The notes below the pieces were generated by a model that saw only the letters and a list, made by a program, of their open reading frames with translations, was not told where the DNA came from and ran no database searches. 64,000 bases of DNA from positions 985,001 through 1,049,000 of the forward strand of contig JAIUJO010000163.1 of NCBI GenBank assembly GCA_023846275.1, written 5' to 3'. Made by a program: the position numbers and the translations under genes. This document shows positions 26,893 to 39,839 of this stretch, piece by piece. This DNA is from Vanilla planifolia. Lineage: Eukaryota > Streptophyta > Magnoliopsida > Asparagales > Orchidaceae. The stretch's first letter is position 1. Each line of letters starts with the position of its first letter.

Positions 26893-28749
26893 GAATTAAT
26901 ATTTGATTAGATTGAGCATGTTTGTACAAGTCTAATGATAGCTGCTTCGTCAACATTAAAGCTCATTCAAAGTATTTATGAATTACAAAAGAAAATAAAA
27001 AATAAAAAATAAAAAATGACTATGTTAAAGTAAGAGAAATATATATTAATTTGTGATAAGAGAAATTGAAGAAATATAATATGACAAAATCAAAGTGATA
27101 CATGGGTCTTATGATTTGAGAATTAGAGTTTCATAATTATATAACTAAATGAAAGAATTTTTTTGGAAAAATGATATAAATTGTACAAGAATGATGTATT
27201 CCAAGATATTAAAGAAGTCAAAAGTAAGGCTGTACATTGTTAAGATCAAGTAAAAATCAAATCACTTATAAAAAATGTCAAAACATAAGAAAAACAAAAA
27301 ATATTTTAATTAGATAAACCTCATAAAGATAACTCTAGTAAAGATTGTTTGGTTGTTATTTACAAATGGAAGTAATCCTAAATAGTAATAAATTATTTTT
27401 TATATAGTAAATATATTAAAAAGATAAAATTACATAAATTAAAGTAATGCAACAAGTTAAAAAAACAATGTAAAGGTAACTTGAGAAGAGTTTAGAGTTT
27501 CATAATAACATAACTAAGTTAATAAAAAAACATTTGAAGAAATGAGATAAAGCATATGACAAAATATTTAAAAAATATAAAAATGAATACTTAATTCAAT
27601 AAAGATTTTCGAGATGACTCCAATGACTTTTGTTTCAACTCGATTGGATTCATTTTAGAGTTACTGTTGAATACTAAAGAAAAGTAAAAATAAATAATAA
27701 TAGATTATTTTTATTATTTTTATTATTTTAACTTAGTATACATTAAAGCTAAAATATGATAAATTTTAGCAATAAAACATAACCAAATTGATGTGATATA
27801 ATGGTCACATTGTAGTTGATTTAGAGTAATAAACTAATATATTTAAATCAAAGAAAAATATTTGAAGAAATAAGATAAATTATATAAGAAAGTTGCATAA
27901 AAAGTTCTTATTCTTATAATTCCAAATATTGAATAAAAAGTTCAAATAAAGTATAACAAAACTTTAAAAACTTAAAAATTTAGAAGTATAAGAATAAATA
28001 TTCACTTGCAAAAAAGTGCATGGAGATTAGTCCAACAGCATTTGTTTCGACTCCATCAAACCTCATTTTGAATTACTATGAATTATCAAAGTAACTAAAC
28101 ATTCATAATATAAAATGATTAATCAAATCATAAAAAGTCTTATGTTAGAGGAATTATTGTCTCATAAAGAAGAAATTAAATAAAAATAAAAATTTTTAAG
28201 AAATAATATAAGTTATATAACAACAACATTCCAAGATAATAAGGAATAGTTGCGTAGCACCATTAGTGTTAAACAAGGTATGAATGAAAATAATTGATAC
28301 AATATTTTATAAAATAAATTAAAAAATGAATATTCAATTAGATAGGGCTCTTTACGATAAGTCTAATGATATTGGTTTCATCATGATCTATCATCATTTA
28401 AAATTATTATGAATTACAAATAAAAGTTAATGTAACTAATAATAAAAAATTATTTAATATAAACTAAAAATATATGATGTAAAAACTAAAAAATTAAGAA
28501 ATGTAACATAACAAAATTAAAGTGATTTAAAGAACACACATGAAGAGAGTTTATGTTACAGAAATAGAGATAAAGCAAAGCAAAAATATTGAAAAATGGG
28601 AAAAATTACATGAAAATATTGCTATCAAAGATAAAAGAAGATTAGGTGCAACTTCATTGATAATAAAATTATGAAAAAAATAAAAATTATCAACTAACGA
28701 AAATTATATGAAATAATAATAATAAAAATTATTAGAATAAAAATAAAAA

Positions 28750-30650
28750 TAACTATTTAACTATTAGTACACATCAAGTTTAGCACAATAACATTTCCTT
28801 CTTCCCCATCAAATTTAATTTCAAATTCTATTAATTTGAAAATTTTAAAGACATAAATAATAAAAAATTATTATTTAAATATTAACTTGATATTTATTAA
28901 CATTAAAATTAGATAAAGTGAAGCAATGTAATAATAAAATCATTGTGATGTAACACATAAGAAAAGATTTAGAGTTGTAATGTTATATTAAAAAAATCTA
29001 AGGAAAAAATTTAAGAAAATAAAAAAGCAAAATGGGAAAAAATTAAATTACAAGGCATTAAATAGATCGATGTGACGCATCTAATTGTCAAATTACATAA
29101 GAATCAAATTGTCCCATAAAAAATTACAATGAATTATGATTATAAATATTGATAAATAGTAACAAAGTTTTATTTAAATTTAAAGTAAATGTATATTAAA
29201 CTTGAAATGAGAGAAATTGTAGAATTATAGATAACTTAATTTAAACGAGTGGAGATTTTTTGGCTAAAGAAACTTCATTTGAATTACTATGAAATTTTAA
29301 AAAATAAGATAAATTGTATAAGAAATTTTCATTCCAAGGCAATAAGGATATCAAAGTTAAGATCCTCAAATATCAAACATGATATGAATTGAGAAGACTC
29401 ATAATGCATGCTAAAAAAATAGAAAATAAAATATTTAAAAATACAAAAAAAGGTATTTATTTTAGTGACAATGTCAAGATGACTATCGAAACACTCAGTT
29501 AATGCAAACTTATTAACAAGTGAAATGAGAGGAGAAATAATGTCACATAGTAATATAGCCAAATGAAAGCAAAAATATTTAAAAATTAGATAAATTGAAA
29601 GAAAATTTTACTTCACAACACACTAAGAAATTCGGTGTAGCCTACTTGGTAAATGAATTTGGTACAAATCAAAATTCTCGTAAAGTCCAAAACAAAAAAA
29701 ATAAAAGACTAAAAATATCATGAAAATATTTTTTTAATAATTGGTGCTGGTAATGATGAGTCAAGTGACATTTCTCTCTTCTCCATTGAATTTTGTTTTG
29801 AATTACTTTAAATTAACAAATTAAATTAACATAAGTAATAATAGGTTATTATTTTACAATTTAGTTGATATTTAGTAAAGTTAAAGTAAGAAAAGTTAAA
29901 GAAATATAATTTAACAAAATAAAAGTGATTTAACAAATGAAGATATTTAGAGTTACGAAGCATTATAACAAAATAAAACGAGAAATACTTGAAAAAATAA
30001 GGTAAATAATATGGGAAAATATAATTCCAAGGTAATAAATTGACTGAGTGCAACTTTATTATTAAATTATGTAGAAATCAAAATACCTCTTTAAGAATTC
30101 AAAAACACTTAAAAATAAAGTTTTTAAAAATAAGAAAAACGATACTTCGTTGGGTAGAACTCCTCTAAGGAAGTCATATGAATTTTGTTGTCCTCTTGAG
30201 TCTTTATTTCGAATTAGTATGAATTACACTTATGGATATTCATATATAATTGTAAATTATTATTTAAATAATAGATAAATATATGTTAAACTTGTAATAA
30301 GATAAATCTCAAAATTATAAAATAATTAAATGAAATGGATGCAAAGATTACATGAGATGATATTTATAGTTTGACGAAACTTCATTTAGAATTAATATGA
30401 AATTGGAAATAACAACTTAAATTGCATAGGAAAATTGAATTTCATGGTAATAAGGAAACAAAAATGGTAAGACTATCGAATGTCAAATTAATTATAAATT
30501 TAAATGACCCATGAGGCATGCTAAAACCATAGAAAATAAAATACTTAAATATATAGAAATAAATATTTAATTTTATTCAGAATGATATGACGATTATAGC
30601 AATATTCAATTGGTTGCAATGGGAACTTATCCATAATTAATGCAAATAAC
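28750..30650 (+). repeat. Higher-order repeat: tandem pair of multi-unit blocks (about 1.0-1.1 kb each)
   Basis: Two consecutive groups of satellite units resemble each other more than other units. The first group (about 28760-29560) and second (about 29745-30650) share 'tgatatttattaac' versus 'tgatatttagtaaag', a 'gtgatgtaac' versus 'gtgatttaac' word lacking the usual 'aaaggtcac', and similar phrases near 29095 and 30067. Most telling is an unusual junction reading 'gaaacttcatttgaatta' (29268) and 'gaaacttcatttagaatta' (30376), where one part of the unit is joined to another. The offset rises from about 975 to 1105 along the pair because of indels. This is the expected product of unequal crossing-over in register of several units. 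Confidence 0.6.
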
Positions 30651-31088
30651 TAAAGTAAAAAATTCTTAAATAATCTAAAAAATATTATTTATAAGTAAAG
30701 TAAATTAATAATTTAATTTATTTGTGATTAATTGAAATAATATAATTTTTTCAAATCAAAGTGATGCAATAGTCATATGTTAAGAGATTAAGTGTTAAAA
30801 AGAAATATAATGAAATCGAAGGAAAACTTTGAACAAATGACATAAAGGTATGATAAAGTTACATTTGAAGATGTTAAAAACACCAAGGGGAACATTCTCA
30901 TAAAATTTACCAATACATTAAAAATATAAAATATTAAAAAATAAATAAGTAAATATTTAATTTGATATAACACGATGATAAGTGTCTTACCATATTAATT
31001 TTTATCTTTGTCAAGCCTTCTTTTAGACTAATTTGAATTATCACAATAAATAAACATAAATTTTAAGAATTAATTTTTTAATTACATA

Positions 31089-31110
31089 ATATATATATAT
31101 ATATATATAT
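31089..31110. repeat. AT dinucleotide microsatellite
   Basis: About 11 AT repeats located where the unit normally reads 'aagtaaatatatattaaag'. Expansions at 43747 and 60406 sit at the same unit phase. Confidence 0.95.
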
Positions 31111-31549
31111 TATATTTAAAATGAGATAAATTTAAATAATGTAATTAATGAAATCAAATCAATGTATTAGTCACATAAGAGAAAACATTTATTGTTACAT
31201 AGAATTATAACAAAATAAAATTGATAAATTAGTATAAAGATAAATTATAATAGAAAGTTGCAGCCTATAGCACTTAGGAGATCGAGGGTAACATCCTCAA
31301 TCATCAAATACAAATGGACAAAAATGCCTCAAAAAACATAGTAAAATTATTAAAATAATACTAAAAAAAGATAATTAAATCATATTAAGCTTATCAATAC
31401 AACTCAAATGACATTTGTTTTCCCTAAATCAGAACTTACTTCAAATCTTTGTAAATTATCAAATTACATAATCATAAAAAATAGTGAATTGTTTTTTTAA
31501 TGTTAAGTAGACATATATTAATGCTAAAATTAAATAAATTGAAGGCAAT

Positions 31550-33400
31550 AAGACCAAATTAGACCGATGTAAAGGCACACGATTAGATATTTGGAGTTAT
31601 GTAGTAATATTACAAAAGTTTAGCAAGAACTTTGTCAAAAATGAGATCAATTATATGGTAACATTTCATTCTACGATACTAAGGGGATAATGTGTAAAAA
31701 CCTCAATTGTCAATCCAAGTGCAAATTTAAATGACTAGTAATGCATGTCCAAACAATAGAATAAGTCTAATGATACTTGTTTCTTCTTTGGCAACACTTA
31801 TTAGGGATATTAAAAATTAGCAATGTAAATTAAAAATTAATTAAGTTAAAGCAATGTAACAAGATCAAATTAAAGCATTATAAAATGGCACATGGTATAA
31901 GATTTTTGCATCATAATGCAACCTAATCAAAAGGAAAAATCTACAAGAATGTTAGACAAATTGTAGAGTAAGGTTGCATTAAATTAGGTGCAAAAAAATG
32001 TCTTGTAAAATTTTCCCAATCTATAAAAAATTAAATATTCAAAAAATACAAAAATGAATATTTAATTGGACAAATTTTATTAAGATAAGCCCAATATCAT
32101 TTCTTTTCCCTCAATCATGACTTGTTTTGATTTAAAAAATTTTAACATAGTAAATAGGAATAAATGACAACAAAACATTAGATTAATATGAATAAAGTTT
32201 GTAGTAGAATTAAAATATTATTAATTAAATTAATGTATTATAGCAAAATTTAAGTGATGAAATGTTGGCTCATAAAATACTTAGATTTAAATAGAAATAT
32301 AACGAAATAAAGGTACAAGAAATGAAGACATGAGATAAGTTATAAGATCTAAGCTGTATTCTAAGAAAAAAAAGATATCAAGTGTTTCCTTCTAGATTGT
32401 CAAATAAGGTAGGAATTAAAAACTCATATAAAGTATGCAAAAACTATAGAACAAATATTAAAAAATAATAAAAAAAATTTATCATTAATTTTTTTTACTA
32501 ATCAAGCAATGTTTGGAATACTACAAATTACCAAATTAAATAATGATAAATTATAGTAAATCATTCTTTTAATCTAAAGTAGATAAATATTAAAGCTAAA
32601 ATGATATGATTAAAACAATATAATATAACCAATATAGAGAAAAATAAAAGACACATTTGGAGAGTGCTACACATACATAGTATTGCAACAAATTTGAAGC
32701 TAAACATTTCATGAAATAAGATATATTATATAAGAAAATTTCATTATAAAGTACTAAAGAGATCGACTATGCTATTCTTCTTCATCAAAAAAGGTATGAA
32801 ACAAAATCTTTACTAAAGCATAAAAAAATCCCAAAAAATAAAATTGATAAATATTTAGTTGAATAGAGCTTCTTGAGCTAAGTCTAATGATGTTTACTCA
32901 TTCTTAATTAATCAATTGGAATTTTTAGTTAATTACTTATATAAATAAGAATAAATGATAAAAAATATTTTAGAATGAAGCAAAAATATTTTAAAATTTA
33001 ATTGAGATTAATTAATGCTATGTATTACAAATGTTAATAAGCTTAAATGATAAATAAATTAATATTAAATAAAATAATTTTAAAATTAAAATGAGATAAG
33101 TTAAAGTAATGTAACATAAACAAATCAAAGTGATGTAAAAGTCAATTTTATGATATTTTAAGTTGCCTAGAAATATAGTAAGATCAAAGGAAAAAATTTG
33201 AAAAAAATGAAATAAATTGTATGAAAATTTTCCAATCCAAGGTACTAAGATTGTCGATGTTAATGTCTTTGATAGTCAAATCAATTACACAATAAAGAGT
33301 TTAGTAATGTGTGCCAAAATCATACAACAAATCGAGTTGAGTCTAATGATAGTTATTTCATCTCGATCAAACAATATTTAGAAATATTAAAAACTACCAA
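31550..33400 (+). repeat. Higher-order repeat with about 1.57 kb offset
   Basis: Units ending near 31770 and 33340 share the same internal deletion. The 'gcatgtccaaacaatag' region at 31745 and 'gtgtgccaaaatcatac' at 33318 are each joined directly to a 'gtctaatgat' landmark, skipping about 60 bp of normal unit. Flanking words also pair up: 'gattagatatttggagtt' (31580) with 'tttatgatattttaagtt' (33153), and 'gatattaaaaattagcaa' (31807) with 'aatattaaaaactaccaa' (33382). The spacing equals roughly four units, so this is probably a four-unit duplication. The evidence is weaker than for the 28.75-30.65 kb pair. Confidence 0.45.
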
Positions 33401-35132
33401 AATAAATAATCTTAAATAATAACAAAATATTATTCTAACAATAAAAAAATTTATATTAAATTGTAATGAGCTAAATTGAAGCGATATAGTACAAAAAAAT
33501 CAAAGACATGTAAAGGTCATGTTAGAATAAAATTGAAAGTTATATAACAACAAAACAAAGTAGAAGTGATGCATTTGAAAAAATTACATTTATGAAAAAA
33601 TTGACTTATAAGATACTATAGACATTGAAGGTGACATCCTTGAACATCAAATCATATAAGAATTAATACATCTCTTAATACATGCAGAATCTATAGAATA
33701 TAAAGTTGCAAAAAAGTTGAAAAATTAGTATTTAGTTTGATATAACTCATCGAAATGAACACAAGATATTTGTTTCATCTCTATTAGATATTATTTTTAA
33801 TTATAATGAATTAATGAATTAAATATGTATAGGTAATTATAACATTGAGTAAACTTTTATTAAAGCTAAATTTAAATAGACTAAAGCAATGTATAAAGAA
33901 AAAATTGAAGAAATAAGAGAAATTATTCATGAAAGTTACTTTCTAAATTATTAAAGATATTGAGTGTAACATCCTCAATTGTTATATTACGTACATTGCA
34001 TGATGTCTCATAATGTATGCCAAAATTTTACAAAGTAAAAAATTTCAAAAAAAAAAGAAAAAATTTATTTTGATAAAGGCTGCTAAAAAAAGTCCAATCA
34101 CATTTTGCTTTGCCAAGATCAGACCTCATTTGTAATTACTATAAACTACAAATGTAAATATGCATAAAAAACAAAAAAAATATATATTAATATAAAAATA
34201 TTATATTAAAGTCAAAATAAGTTAAATTACAAATGCTACTTGAATGAAGAACTATTGTCTCATAGTAATATAAATAAATCAAATAAAAAATTTTGAAAAA
34301 ATAAAATAATTTAAATGGAAAACTTATATTATAAGATACTAAAGATGTCACTCCAAGGTATAAAAGGATAGAAAATAAAGTAAATTAGATCTCGTTTTTA
34401 ATTTGTGAGTTAATAAAGTAAATAAGAATAAATGATAGTAAATTATAATTTTGATGTTTAGAGAATATATAATAAAGCTTAAAAGAGCTAAATCGAAGTA
34501 ATGTAATACAAGTAAATCAAAGAAAAGTTTGAGTTACATTTGAGGAGAATTAGAATTTCAAAGTAATATAATATAACTAAGTCAATGTGATGCAAAGGTC
34601 ACAATAGGGTGGCATTAGTGTTCGTGACCTATTAACAAATAAAAAAGATTGTAGTGTAAAACTACACTCGAAGATGCTAAGAAGATTGAGTGTAATATCC
34701 ACCATCTTCAAATTAGGTTAAAATAAAGATACTTTATAAAGCATACAAAAACTAGAAAATAAAAAACTTTAATATAAAAATAAATTTTTATTTGTATAGC
34801 ACTCATAGAGATGAGTCCAACGATTTTTATTTTGTCTCCATCAAACTAGGTTTCGAATTTTTTTGAACAACAAAAGAAATGAAACATAAATAATAATAAT
34901 TCTTTATTTTAATAATATGTAAATAAATATTTTGTTGGGATGAGATAAATTAAAAAATGTGATATAAATAAATCAAGGCAAGGTAAAAGTCTCATGACAG
35001 GACAATTAGAGCTTCATGTTAATAAACCAAATCATAGAAAAAAATTTAAAGAAATGATATACAATTTATAGAAAAGTTTCATAACAAGACACTAACAAGA
35101 CCATGAGAAACACCCATAAGCATTCAGTTAGT

Positions 35133-37480
35133 ACTAAGCTTGTTATTAAACTTTATCTAAAATTATTATCACAATTAAGCAATAGGATTATTTGTTTTAT
35201 GTACCATATCATTTTCAATGTAATTCCATAAGCTCCATCATAATAATGCTTACATGAGCAAATTGAAATAGTTTTATCAAATTCATAGCCAAATAGATGA
35301 TATGGTGAGGTTAATCGAACTAGTTTTAGGAAAATCATTCTCAAGACAAGTCCACTACATCATATCTATTGTTAAAAAGAAAATGACAAAATAATAGCTA
35401 CTCATTTGTGATTCTATGGTGAAATTGGTCTTTATTCCAAACAATGAAAAAATAGTCAAGTAGATAGAGAGCATTTAAACTAGTTTATAGAACTAGACCA
35501 TATGAACTATAGGATGTCATAGAATCACGACCATTCTCCACTATTGAAAAGAATGAAACAACTAATTGTGAACAATATAGACTTTGAGGAATATCAATTC
35601 CATTTTAAATGGTACAAGCTATTTTGTTAAGAAAATAATGACAAAATTTATGTGATGTATCTCTTTAGATACCAAAATAGTCAACAAGTATAGAAAATAA
35701 GAGTAGAGCACTTAGTAGCTAGTGGGGCTTGTACAAGTGAGCATAGTTATTTATAACCAGCTTCAACAAAAAATCTTGAGCCTAACACTGAGGTCACTAA
35801 CACAAGGAATTCAAACTACTAAATGTATTGGCTCAAACATTACACATTTGACCATTACAACTCATGTATCATTATTTTTTCCAACTAAGAGCTTTAGCTT
35901 GTTTAATCCCACTTGTTTGGGTGAGCACAAGTGTTGGCCCTATGATCCCTTCTTTCCATTTTCCATATTATTGAATTTTGGGTACCCTCTAGTATCTTCA
36001 AGATCTAAAATTACTTTGGAATAAGATATATTTTACTGATGATCATTTTTAGTCTCTAAAGTTTATTTAGTAATCTCTCTCACAAATAATTTCCAATTAG
36101 ACATTATTCAAAAAAAAAGCTCTAAAACTTTATGATTGTCATTCGTATTCCCTAGCAAAGGAACATAAATGTATTTTCTAAAAATATATTCATTACTATA
36201 ATTTCTTGCTCTAGTTTCTTCACAAAGATGCTTATCTACTTAAAAAATGGAATTATCAACTTCTATAGAAAATGCATGACTTCTCTTTCATTGTATTTGT
36301 TCCTTTGCTCTTATAAACATCTAATCATGTCATCTAGTAAATTGAATACCCCAAATTTTAAGCTTTTTTAAGTTACAAAGTTCTTGATTCTTGCTTCATC
36401 AAGATAGATTCATGGTCCAGAGGCAAGAATGTACGCTGGTGTTAACAAATTGCAACAAAATTTGTTAACTTGCACTTTTTTGAGATAATAATCCTTTAAG
36501 TGAGTTACATTCTTAAACATTTAAGAAAATTATGTTATTTCGTAAGGACAATTTGCTTTGTCCATGATGATAAGTTTAAGCTAGTAGAATCTCCTCATAA
36601 GTCATGATAAACTCCAAATATTTCAAATATTTCTCTTTGTTTTGTATGTCAAGACACATACAAGAATTCCTGATATAGTAGAAATACTTTCTTCTAAGGG
36701 AATTTAATTAAATATACTTTGCACACTAGCTATCTTTTCCATGTTATCTTTGAGAACAAGTTGTAAAATCTTCTATTTAACTAGGGAGACAACATAGGGT
36801 TGTTCTTGATTTACAAAATCTTGTATCACTATTTTCACTTTTATTTTTCCATAAGCAAGCTTATATTCTAGCTCTCTTTATATGGTTCAACCAATAACAT
36901 CCTTCCCTTTCTAATTTAAAATATTATGGTTTTCTTAATCCTTTATGTGAGCCAAAAAGTTTTCTTCTTGTCAAGGAAGATGTTTCATTGATAGACTCAG
37001 CAAAAGAAAGGTTACCAACAAGAATGTCTATGATATATAACAATAGATTCATTTTCTTTCTGTTACTCTACAGATGATCGAATAAGTACTTGTTAACCTT
37101 ATTCACTAAATGTTGAGTTATGTATTGTAAATTTTAGTTCTATGGAAATCTACTAAGTGTGGGAGGAAAAAAAAGTGATTTGGTATTGGAAAAGGTCATT
37201 TCTTACAAAATATGTTAGCTACATTTTGTAACTCCATAAAATATCTTTTTAATAATGGCATTTTAAGGCCTGTTTATGTCAATTTATACAACAAGGTTAA
37301 GGCTACCAACGGCCATTTATAACGGTAATTGAAATCTTTTTGTCTCCATTTGTCCACAAATTATCTTTTCTAAAAGAAATTATCCTCTAACTATGTGGAA
37401 GAGTTGATCAGTGAAGCTATTATCTCTTCATTTGTACATTTAATGACTATATTACATCCATTACTAATAAGAAAATCAAT
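35133..37480 (-). other. Part of the insertion downstream of the RNase H relic, unassigned
   Basis: About 2.3 kb on the far (3') side of the RNase H relic. It holds a 100-codon open frame on the plus strand (35722-36024) and a 63-codon one on the minus strand (35153-35344). I recognise neither. It contains no satellite words and is less A+T-rich than the array, notably at 35700-36030. It may be the 3' coding or noncoding region of the same element, part of a second rearranged copy, or separate DNA. A 'YEEILLA'-like string near 36600 on the minus strand briefly resembles a polymerase motif but lies on the wrong side of the RNase H relic. Confidence 0.35.
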
Positions 37481-37499
37481 AAAATAATAGACACCTATT

Positions 37500-38360
37500 T
37501 GTGGCTAATTTATTGTGATTAGTTCAATCATAATAGTAAATTCCCTTATAATTTTTAGTAATATTTCAAAGTTATATAGGCTATATATATATGGTGAAGT
37601 GTAGTATATATGGTAATTACTTCACTTCCACAATTTTTGCCACAATATGTACTTATAAGCTCATCTTTTTGGTTTCTTTTTTGATATCTTTCTATTACAA
37701 TGTACCTTACTAACATTCCAGGCATCGATCTAGTGCTACTATTAAATTGCAATATAGATGAAGTAATTTTGAAAGTGCTAATTCTTTTATTTTTGTTTTA
37801 TCATTTTTAGCAACAAGATATCTTAATCGTTGGAGAAATGTTTGCCTTTGAACCTTTTTTTGTGCTTGTATGTATCCTACAATTTTATTTAAATTGGGTA
37901 TGAAAAAACTTCTGTAATAATTTTTTCCAAGAAAATTGTTGATATCTTCAGGTGTTGGTAAATTATTTGGCATGTCAATGACAGTAATACTAATAAGATC
38001 TTGTAATTTTACATTTCTGACTCAAATATTTATACCTAAAAAGTTAATTTATTATTTCTTGATTTCCAACTTTTTTTCATAAAGCTAGACCTTCTTACAA
38101 TCATATTTGAAAAAATTCTAAATAGATAAAATTTGTAACTCAATGTAGACAAAAAGATAATAATATCAGTTGTGTAAGTTCTTGTGAATTGTTTTTATGC
38201 TTTTCAAAGATGTCTTTTTTTGTTGAAATATAGATTGTGCATATTTTAATACAAAGGGCATATCTAGCATCTAATAATTCCTTTTCAATTTTATGAGGTC
38301 TATTTTCTTTCCTAGGTATAATACACCCATCATCTATAGTATTATGATTCAATTATTTAT
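37500..38360 (-). pseudogene. Reverse transcriptase (C-terminal) and RNase H relic, caulimovirid-like
   Basis: Three overlapping minus-strand open frames (38352-38140, 37973-37710 and 37752-37555) read as successive pieces of one broken gene. The middle one contains 'NFLGKNYYRSFFIPNLNKI', which fits the 'FLG..NY.R.FI.NL..I' signature of the thumb/connection region in pararetroviral and related reverse transcriptases. It continues with the spacing to an acidic 'LIVALDRCLEC' segment where the RNase H domain usually begins ('ETDAS'-like), here damaged. The third frame has 'YCGKNCGSEVITIY', resembling the next RNase H block. Upstream, 'FEKHKNN' and a 'KLTF' plus stop fit the region just before the connection. 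The YxDD catalytic motif is not preserved. Ty3-type polymerase is the main alternative; the linker after the 'NYYR' segment fits caulimovirids better. Confidence 0.55.
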
Positions 38361-39764
38361 TATCAAATGGCTTTGCTATTTTAACTCAAACTTCTTTACA
38401 TGGTTTTCTAACTGTAAATGTAGTTGTCTATCGAGGAGTTTTACTTCCCTTAATAATACTAATTTTAATAATTCTTTAATATGGATTTCATATTCTCAAA
38501 GTATTTAGGGTTGGCATGTTGTTTAATTTTAAAAATTAAATTGATGTTTAATATTTCAATTTTTCTTGTTATCTATTTTTTTGCTCTAATATTTTAAAGA
38601 ATTTTTTCATGGAATTTGTAATAATTCTAATTTAGGTTATATTTTTTCTAATATTAGTTTTTATTATTTTAACTCTTTACAATTTATGTACATATTTAAA
38701 AAATAAAGTGTATTTTATGTATTCTTTGAAGCAACAATTCTTTAGTTCTAATATGTGTTCAAATGCTGCTAGATAACTAAATAATTTTGTGTTGAATGTT
38801 TTAAAAATTATTTGTCTATCACTTTAGAATGTTATATCTCCTTGTAACTTTTTGATAAAATTCATTCTATTTATAATTCCTTCTTAGTTGAAATTTTTTT
38901 TATTTACCTATGTTATTAGCATAAGATAATTTTTTTTGTTTACTTTTACATGGAAAATAGATAGACATTTCTGAGCTATTCTTTCATGTCCTATTGTGAC
39001 TAATATCTGAAATTGGCATGTGGGTGTGGTGGTATGTTGAGGAGAACTCATTCTTATTTCTCCATGACTTTATGATGCTCAAATATCTATTATACAAACC
39101 AATGTGATGATGTGACTATCACCAAATTAAAGAGTGAAATGAAGTTAAGCAAGTTATTGCATCTATATCATGTAATGAGGAATATAAATTCTAAGTAGTG
39201 AATAACTCTTCTATTTCTAAAGAACTATTATTTTTAATTTGTATTTTTGTTCCTAATTTGCAACAGCTCTCACTGTAACATTTATATTCTAATATGTAGT
39301 TGTTTGATAGTTTCAAGATGTACATTGATATTTAATTTCAAAATTATTTTTAAGCTATTATAATTGTCTTCAAATTCTTGAATCATATTATAGCATAAAA
39401 GCTCCAGAACTACTAATTAATCTTCTTACATATTGGTATGTGACTTATGACTAATATTTTTTTACATTCATCAGATTTTTGTTTAGTGGTTGCTATAGAA
39501 TCTTTAAATTCATGATCATTGTGTACTTCTAATTTTTAATTTTATAATTTTTTATGAGATATTGGGTTTATTAATCTGAATTTCCTCGGTTTTTGATGTT
39601 CGTATTTAAAAGCTCTATGTCTATATCATCTAGATTAACTTCCTCATATAAACAACTATAGTCTCACTATCTCATTTTGATTAAATTTTGACTAAGCTTA
39701 AAATATCCAATTATTTTTCAATATCCAGTTCTATGCACATGTTTAATCTTTCTTAATCTACTTT

Positions 39765-39832
39765 CTTATTTTAGCATTGATTAACAAAATGACTTATTTC
39801 CCTAAAATAAAGCACGTATATTTTTGCTTAAA
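39765..39832 (-). pseudogene. Degenerate capsid zinc knuckle of the caulimovirid-like element
   Basis: A minus-strand reading gives 'IYVLYFREISHFVNQC' followed by a stop and 'NKK'. This matches the layout of a retroviral-type CCHC knuckle with the first two cysteines mutated but the 'GHF.N.C' half recognisable (glycine replaced by serine) and a basic tail. It lies about 1.8 kb upstream of the polymerase connection relic, a suitable distance for protease plus reverse transcriptase between them. The match is short and could be chance; its order and spacing raise its credibility. Confidence 0.4.
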
Positions 39833-39839
39833 GGTTTGG

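Larger units (their letters stand above)
18605..27800. repeat. Large segmental duplication within the array, copy 1
   Basis: This segment matches 54998-64000 over its whole length in the same order and orientation, at an offset of about 36.0-36.4 kb. Shared private features go beyond membership of one repeat family. Both have 'gatgcactct' just inside the left end (18660 and about 55050). Both have 'tttgatgatcgatga' followed by the same shortened unit (19537 and 55932). Both contain the internal -/+ polarity switch followed by 'atgaagct' (20195 and 56546). Both have 'cctaaact' with the same missing segment (20325 and 56713), the same loss beside 'gagtc.aa.atttg' (21113 and 57525), 'gattgtatcacaaa'-like words (22950 and 59030) and 'attaaagctaaaatatgat' (27752 and 63950). 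The right end is open because copy 2 reaches the window edge. Confidence 0.75.
20036..35132 (+). repeat. Satellite-like tandem array, block E (units on + strand)
   Basis: The longest uninterrupted block of the family, on the plus strand. 'gtccaa'-type landmarks lie near 20391, 21115, 21506, 21904, 22309, 22731, 23523, 24340, 24745, 25200, 25905, 26550, 26930, 27615, 28030, 28358, 28775, 29758, 30170, 30980, 31395, 31770, 32090, 32880, 33340, 33760, 34090 and 34815. Full-length spacings are about 400-422 bp; short units are common. Nested structure includes part of a >=9 kb duplication, two smaller higher-order repeats and AT microsatellites, annotated separately. The block stops inside a unit at about 35132, where the caulimovirid-like insertion begins. 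Open frames of 60-77 codons here are unit by-products. Confidence 0.85.

Noticed and set aside
36570-36640. Second reverse-transcriptase motif ('YEEILLA' on the minus strand)
   Set aside because: It lies downstream of the RNase H relic, lacks the DD pair and has no supporting neighbours in the same frame; chance resemblance is likely.
38300-38352. 'NTIDDGC' on the minus strand as the catalytic YxDD motif of the polymerase
   Set aside because: The flanking residues do not fit the hydrophobic surroundings of that motif, and the following 'FEKHKNN' region fits a position where the motif would already have been passed in another, damaged frame.
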